NCBI GenBank assembly: GCA_003221695.1
Contig: QHSX01000053.1
Span: 16,740 to 80,739 of the forward strand
Length of the DNA stretch: 64,000 bases
Origin: Candidatus Rokuibacteriota bacterium
GTDB taxonomy: Bacteria > Methylomirabilota > Methylomirabilia > Rokubacteriales > CSP1-6
Direction of reading: 5' to 3'
The notes beneath the pieces are model-generated. The model ran no database searches, was not told the origin of the DNA, and worked only from the letters and a program-made list of their open reading frames with translations. This document shows, in pieces, positions 59,913 through 64,000 of this stretch. The position numbers and the translations under genes are program-made. How positions within the stretch are numbered: the stretch's first letter is position 1; each line of letters begins with the position of its first letter.

Positions 59913-60890
59913 CCGCGCGGAGGCCAAGAGAAATCGCGAAGGACTCAAGGAGATGAGAGAGGCGAAGCTACTACTGCGAGAAACACGTTTCCGAGGATCA
60001 GTGCGTGCGGGCGCGGCGAGGGCCTCGAAAGAAACGCCCGCACCGTTGGCTAGCGCGAATCAGGTCGGCGATGAGGGCATCGAACGCGATGTTCCACCCA
60101 CGATAGAAGCCGATGTCCGGAGGGGTCGACAAAGGCAGCACGTCGGCGCCACGCGTGGGGAGACTGAGGACTATTGTCTTTCTGCAACGACACTCCCCTC
60201 ATATGTCAACTTACCGTCATAATCATAGTCCCTCGTGGCTATGCGCAAATTCCCCTGAGAATCTAAACTGTAGACCTCGACCGCCGACATCGCGCGTAGT
60301 CCAAGCAACTTACCGATCTTAATGTCGGGATCTCCTTCCCCGCTCTTCGTAGAAAACGGAGGCACCTTCGTGATTTCAAATGTATTGCCGACGAACCGAC
60401 TTGCTATCATGTTTGCTGCCTTCGCATCGTAAAGATCACCGCGAATCCATCTGAATATCCCATCTGCCTTTAGTGCTAATTTAGTAATGGTTATCTTCCC
60501 GAGGTAGTTACGCTCATCGCTGATTTCCAGCGAGCTACACTCCACTTGCCGTATCCGAAATATTACATATCCGTCTTCTCCCTGGCGATAGTACTTCCCC
60601 GAGAGGTCAGGACAGCCTGACAATGCCTCTGTCGCGGACGAACAGAGGATGACGAGCGCGAGGATAGCCGGTTTCAGTCGGCGCTCTGATAGGGACACAT
60701 TTCTCTCCGTCCTGGGTGGGGCGGTGCCCTCCGCACCGGTCAGAGCCCCGCATCTGTTGCGGGAGTGACAGTAAGAAGTTACACCTACTGCGTTTCACTC
60801 TTCAAGGATCGGCGCCCAACAACAGGCTCAAATGAGACAACTCAATCCGGTCTAACTTTGCGTATTCTTGCCTGGTGATGGATCTGGCGT
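59881..60890. mobile_element. AT-rich ~1-kb insertion between NUDIX and thioesterase genes
   Basis: TTCGACTGGAAGGC occurs at 59880-59893 (end of the NUDIX gene) and again at 60890-60903, followed in both cases by similar sequence encoding AN-R-F-P. The DNA between them is strikingly less G/C-rich than the rest of the window, especially 60170-60880, and carries one gene of unknown function. The second copy still ends in TGA overlapping the thioesterase GTG, so the original genes were probably adjacent. No integrase or transposase is inside. The segment 59913-60170 holds no recognisable gene. Confidence 0.6.
60171..60698 (-). CDS. AT-rich exported protein of unknown function
   Basis: A 175-residue protein with a Sec signal peptide (LKPAILALVILCSSATEALS) and a mature part with beta-like character (CPDLSGKYYRQGEDGYVIFR, ISDERNYLGKITITKLAL; Cys in GCPDL could be the lipidated residue if the leader is a lipobox). 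Codon use is unlike the flanking genes (many A/T third positions), consistent with horizontal transfer. No family recognised. It is the only gene in the AT-rich insertion. Confidence 0.75.
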   Translation of the reverse strand: MSLSERRLKPAILALVILCSSATEALSGCPDLSGKYYRQGEDGYVIFRIRQVECSSLEISDERNYLGKITITKLALKADGIFRWIRGDLYDAKAANMIASRFVGNTFEITKVPPFSTKSGEGDPDIKIGKLLGLRAMSAVEVYSLDSQGNLRIATRDYDYDGKLTYEGSVVAERQ

Positions 60891-60918
60891 TCGACTGGAA
60901 GGCGAACCGCTTCCCGGC

Positions 60919-61338
60919 GTGATCGAGCACACGACGACCGTCCAGGTGCGGTGGGGCGACGTGGACGCGGCGGGCATCGTCTTCTACCCGCGCTTCTTCG
61001 AGTGGTACGACTGGGGCTCGGAGGCGCTCTTCGCCTCGCTCGAACTCGCGTGGCCCGAGGCGTTCCCGAAGTACGCGATCGTCGGCGTGCCGATCGTCGA
61101 GTCCGGGTCGCGGTTCGTGAGCCCGGCGCGCTACGGCGACGTGCTGACGATCCGCTCGCGCGTGGCGTGGGTGCGGGCCAAGACGTTCCGGATGGAGCAC
61201 GAGATCTCGGTCGGGTCCCGGCTCTGCGCGACGGGCTTCGAGGTTCGCGCGTGGATCGCACGTCCCGAGGCGCCGGGCGCGCCGCTCCACGCGACGCCCA
61301 TTCCCGACGACGTGGTGAAGCGACTCACGGGAGCGTGA
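60919..61338 (+). CDS. 4-hydroxybenzoyl-CoA-type thioesterase (hotdog fold)
   Basis: A 139-residue acyl-CoA thioesterase. The active-site segment VRWGDVDAAGIVFYPRFFEW (Asp in GDVDAAG) and the long-helix/strand pattern of the 4HBT hotdog fold are present. GTG 60919 overlaps the TGA of the duplicated NUDIX tail by 4 nt, recording the old operon junction. A frame is open to 60868, but that region is the duplicated NUDIX end. It likely hydrolyses aromatic or short acyl-CoAs of the adjacent catabolic genes. Confidence 0.9.
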   Translation: MIEHTTTVQVRWGDVDAAGIVFYPRFFEWYDWGSEALFASLELAWPEAFPKYAIVGVPIVESGSRFVSPARYGDVLTIRSRVAWVRAKTFRMEHEISVGSRLCATGFEVRAWIARPEAPGAPLHATPIPDDVVKRLTGA

Positions 61339-61389
61339 AGTATACTCGGTCCCGCGCCGGCGGCCGTCCGGCGGAGGAGGTGAGCGCCC

Positions 61390-62163
61390 GTGTCCGTGTC
61401 GCGCGCGGTCGAGTGGGGCGTCCTGCAGGGCATGCGCAAGGTCGAGACGGTCGAGCAGATGCCCGAGGAGTACCGGCAGGTCCTGCTCAAGCTGATCGGG
61501 GCGCTCGCCTCGACCGAGTTCGCCTCCGTGGAGCAGCACCAGCCCTGGATCAACCGGGGGCCGACGCCGGAGGACCGTTACATCCAGGCGCAGATCGCCG
61601 CCGACGAGGCGCACCAGGGGTTCATCGACTGCCGGCTGCTTCGCTCGTTCGGCCCGGACGGGGCCGCGCTGGCCGACGACCTGCTTCGCCGCAAGATGGG
61701 CGAGCACCAGCTCGACGCCTTCAACGTGCCGTTCGAGAGCTGGATCGACACGATCGCGTTTTGTTTCACGATGGACCTGGTCGCCTGGTACCACCTGCGC
61801 GCCATGGAGAACTCGAGCTTCGCCCCCTGGGCGCGGGAGATGACGTCGATGGTCCACGAGGAGAAGTTTCACGCCTCGTTCGGCGCGCGCCGGATCGCCG
61901 ACGCCGTGCGGAATCCCGAGTACGCCCGGCTCGCCGAGGCCGCGCCGGGGGATGTCCAGCGGGCGATCGACAAGTGGTACCCGCGTGCTCTCGACACGTT
62001 CGGCAAATCCGACTCCCGCGCGAGCCAGCTGGCCGTGGCCTACGGTCTCCGGCGCTGGGGGAACGCGGAGCTCCGGCGGATGTACAGGGAGGACATCGAC
62101 GCCCAGCTGACGGCGCTCGGGCTCACGGTCCCGCCCGAGGACCGCGGCCGGAAGATCCTCTGA
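61390..62163 (+). CDS. PaaA/PaaC-like ferritin-fold protein
   Basis: A 257-residue helical protein of the phenylacetyl-CoA oxygenase PaaA/PaaC type. Diiron-ligand-like motifs AADEAHQGFID and VHEEKFHASFG (ExxH-like pairs) are visible. The other monooxygenase subunits are not beside it, so it may act alone or with distant genes. A TATACT element (61341-61346) lies upstream as a possible -10. It follows the thioesterase by 51 nt and precedes the LigB-like gene by 10 nt. Confidence 0.8.
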   Translation: MSVSRAVEWGVLQGMRKVETVEQMPEEYRQVLLKLIGALASTEFASVEQHQPWINRGPTPEDRYIQAQIAADEAHQGFIDCRLLRSFGPDGAALADDLLRRKMGEHQLDAFNVPFESWIDTIAFCFTMDLVAWYHLRAMENSSFAPWAREMTSMVHEEKFHASFGARRIADAVRNPEYARLAEAAPGDVQRAIDKWYPRALDTFGKSDSRASQLAVAYGLRRWGNAELRRMYREDIDAQLTALGLTVPPEDRGRKIL

Positions 62164-62173
62164 GGGGGGCGCC

Positions 62174-63010
62174 GTGGGCGAGCTGAGCCGCGTCTACCTC
62201 TCGGTCCACACGCCCCGCTACTGCACCTACGAGGCCGCGTTCGCCGGCAAGCTCGCCCATCCCGACTTCCGCGCCGTGCGCGACGGGCTCGTGGCGCAGG
62301 GGCGAGACGTCTCGGACGCCCGCCCCGACGTGATCGTGATCAACTCGTGCCACCTGATCACGACCTTCCCGACGGTCGTGGACGGCACGCCTCGTCACCG
62401 AGGCGTCCTCACGGCCCAGGAGGCGCCCGAGCTGATCCACGGCGTCGCCTACGACTTTCCGGGCGACTGGGAGCTCGGCTCTGCGCTGATCGAGCGCGGC
62501 CGGGCCGGCGGGCTCCAGTGCGTTCTCGCCGACGACATCCACTACCCGCTCGACTACGGGACCGTGATGCCGCTCGTGTGCTATCTCGACCGGAGTCAGT
62601 CGATCCCGGTGGTGCCGATCTCCGTGTGCCTCGCCGCCGACCTCCGCGAGAGCTTCGCGTGGGGCCGGATCATCGCCGACGCCGTCGTGGCCGGCGGCCG
62701 CCGGGCCGCGTTCGTCGCGAGCGGGAGCGTCTCGCACAAGCTGGTCCGCGGGCCGGAGAAGTGGCCGAGCCCGGCGGATCAGGAGCTCGACCGCCGGTTC
62801 GCGCGGATGCTCGCCGACGGCGAGTACGAGAAGCTCTGGGCGTGGCTGCCCGAGTACGCGGAGGCGGCCGAGCCGGAGATGGGCGGGCGGCACCTCGCGA
62901 TGATGCTCGGCGCGCTGCTGGGCGCCCAGCGCAAATTCGCGGCGACGGTGCACGCCTACGGCCCCTCGTCGGGGAGCGGCAACTACGTGATCTCGCTGGC
63001 CGCGCGGTGA
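62174..63010 (+). CDS. class III extradiol dioxygenase, LigB-like
   Basis: A 278-residue LigB-family protein. The typical core has HYPLDYGTVMPLVCYLD (cf. HxxG..xPL of class III dioxygenases), VPISVCLAADL and ASGSVSHKLVRG with the catalytic-type His. Class III extradiol enzymes use Fe(II) to open catechol or protocatechuate rings; here substrate is unknown, but its position after a PaaA-like protein and a hydroxybenzoyl-CoA-type thioesterase suggests aromatic breakdown. GTG 62174. Confidence 0.85.
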   Translation: MGELSRVYLSVHTPRYCTYEAAFAGKLAHPDFRAVRDGLVAQGRDVSDARPDVIVINSCHLITTFPTVVDGTPRHRGVLTAQEAPELIHGVAYDFPGDWELGSALIERGRAGGLQCVLADDIHYPLDYGTVMPLVCYLDRSQSIPVVPISVCLAADLRESFAWGRIIADAVVAGGRRAAFVASGSVSHKLVRGPEKWPSPADQELDRRFARMLADGEYEKLWAWLPEYAEAAEPEMGGRHLAMMLGALLGAQRKFAATVHAYGPSSGSGNYVISLAAR

Positions 63011-63035
63011 GCGCGCGCGTTCACGCCGGCGCGCC

Positions 63036-63064
63036 TGGACTCACTCGGGGGCGTTTGCTAGAAT
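63036..63064 (+). promoter_or_regulatory. possible promoter of the LivJ-type gene
   Basis: TGGACT (63036-63041) and TAGAAT (63059-63064), spaced 17 nt; the -10 is preceded by TTTGC, giving an extended TGC-TAGAAT. The CDS starts at 63128 with GGAGG upstream. Confidence 0.45.
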
Positions 63065-63127
63065 CGCGCAACTCATTTCCGGACCGTGCTCGCTCGGCGC
63101 GACGGCGAGCGTGACCTGGAGGACACC

Positions 63128-64000
63128 GTGCGCACGATCATTCGAGCGGTTCTCGTCGGACTCCTCACGAGCCTCGTGGCCGTGGGGCCGGCGTCGGCTG
63201 AGGCGGTGAAGATCGGGTTCATCACCTCGCTCTCCGGCCCGGCCGGCATCATCGGGAAGCACATGAAGGACTCGGTCGAGCTGGCCCTCGACCACCTCGG
63301 CCGCAAAGTCGGCGGCCTCGACGTCGAGCTGATCTACGGCGACGACCAGCAGAAGCCCGACGTGGGCAAGCAGGTCGCCGACGAGATGCTCAAGAAGCAC
63401 AAGGTCCACTTCGTCAGCGGCATCATCTGGTCCAACGTCATGCTCGCCGTGGCGCCGGTGGTCACGCGCGAGAAGGTCTTCATGATCGGCACCAACGCCG
63501 GCCCCCACCAGCTCGCCGGCAAGGACTGCTCGGAGTACTTCTTCACCACGTCCTGGCAGAACGACCAGACGCCCGAGGCGATGGGCAAATACATGGCCGA
63601 CCAGGGCCTCACCGACGTGTACATCATGGCGCCCAACTACGCCGCCGGCAAAGACATGCTCAGCGGGTTCAAGCGGTACTTCAAGGGCCGGATCGTCGCC
63701 GAGGTGTACACGCAGGTCAACCAGCCGGACTACCAGGCGGAGATCAGTCAGATCCGAGCCGCGAATCCGAAGGCGGTGTTCGTCTTCTATCCGGGAGCGA
63801 TGGGGATCCAGTTCGTGAAGCAGTACGCTCAGGCGGGGCTCCGTGAGCAGATCCCGGTCTACTCGGTCTACACGATCGACGAGGTGACGCTCCCCGCGCT
63901 GAAGGAGGCGGCGCTCGGCAACTGGGAGACGCGGTACTGGAGCCCGGACCTCAACAACGAGGCGAACACGAAGTATGTGTCGGACTTCCGCAAGAAGTAC
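63128..64000 (+). CDS. branched-chain amino-acid-type ABC substrate-binding protein (3' end outside window)
   Basis: An open frame from GTG 63128 (ribosome site GGAGG 8 nt upstream) to the window end, about 291 residues visible. A Sec signal peptide (VLVGLLTSLVAVGPASAEA) precedes VKIGFITSLSGPAGIIGKHM, a LivJ/Peripla_BP_6 signature; later segments (GDDQQKPDVGKQVADEMLKK, GTNAGPHQLAGKDCSEYFFT) fit this family. These proteins deliver amino acids, amides or aromatic acids to Liv-type importers; located next to aromatic-degradation genes, it may bind an aromatic acid. Confidence 0.9.
   Translation, partial: MRTIIRAVLVGLLTSLVAVGPASAEAVKIGFITSLSGPAGIIGKHMKDSVELALDHLGRKVGGLDVELIYGDDQQKPDVGKQVADEMLKKHKVHFVSGIIWSNVMLAVAPVVTREKVFMIGTNAGPHQLAGKDCSEYFFTTSWQNDQTPEAMGKYMADQGLTDVYIMAPNYAAGKDMLSGFKRYFKGRIVAEVYTQVNQPDYQAEISQIRAANPKAVFVFYPGAMGIQFVKQYAQAGLREQIPVYSVYTIDEVTLPALKEAALGNWETRYWSPDLNNEANTKYVSDFRKKY

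Overview
This window is about 64 kb of high-GC DNA (roughly 70% G+C by eye) from a bacterium with an outer membrane, since lpxC is present. It carries about 70 genes, most on the minus strand, in tightly packed operons with many 1-14 nt start/stop overlaps. The mix suggests an uncultured soil or subsurface lineage such as candidate phylum Rokubacteria/Methylomirabilota: NtrYX, a CoxA-CoxC fusion, a PyrR-led pyr operon, NMT1/LivJ-type solute-binding proteins and acyl-CoA dehydrogenases. That placement is inference from gene content, not a search result. No tRNA, rRNA, insertion sequence, CRISPR array or prophage was recognised.

Layout. 1-2.3 kb: TPR protein cut by the window edge, a membrane protein, rnhB. 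2.3-5.6 kb: ffh-rpsP-rimM-trmD-rplS-rnhB translation/secretion operon. 5.7-7.1 kb: small exported protein, Uma2 protein, cupin. 7.1-16.5 kb: yicC-gmk-rpoZ-coaBC-(broken membrane gene)-udg-priA-def-fmt-rsmB-rpe housekeeping run. 16.6-19.7 kb: NMT1/SsuA-type ABC transporter. 19.7-21.5 kb: zinc-ribbon ORF, an exported peroxiredoxin with an in-frame TGA at the peroxidatic position (probable selenoprotein), and a Pro-rich exported protein. 21.5-30.4 kb: complete pyrimidine operon pyrR-pyrB-pyrC-carA-orf88-carB-pyrF-pyrE with its own promoter and a PyrR-binding hairpin beside the pyrR ribosome binding site. 30.4-37 kb: membrane protein, xth, ntrX, ntrY, DUF4390, lpxC. 37-45.9 kb: lepA-lepB-hemW-hrcA-grpE-dnaJ-prmA-rsmE-archease. 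45.9-50.4 kb: UDP-sugar operon (ugd, uxs, epimerase, Trm112-like, nucleotidyltransferase). 50.4-55.1 kb: aa3-type cytochrome oxidase with CtaG. 55.1-58.8 kb: carbamoylase-type amidase divergent from two acyl-CoA dehydrogenases. 58.8-64 kb: tandem repeat, NUDIX gene, an AT-rich insertion, then thioesterase, PaaA-like diiron protein, LigB-like dioxygenase and a LivJ-type binding protein cut by the window end.

The most notable signals are: (1) the candidate selenocysteine peroxiredoxin with a SECIS-like hairpin; (2) at least three families of short palindromic or dispersed repeats sitting inside, or at the ends of, essential housekeeping genes in frame (rsmB, rsmE, pyrF, archease, hemW, coxA, an epimerase), reminiscent of Rickettsia palindromic elements; (3) the PyrR hairpin; (4) an approximately 1-kb AT-rich insertion that has duplicated the 3' end of a NUDIX gene; (5) PriA without its Walker A motif; and (6) fmt without a recognisable start codon.
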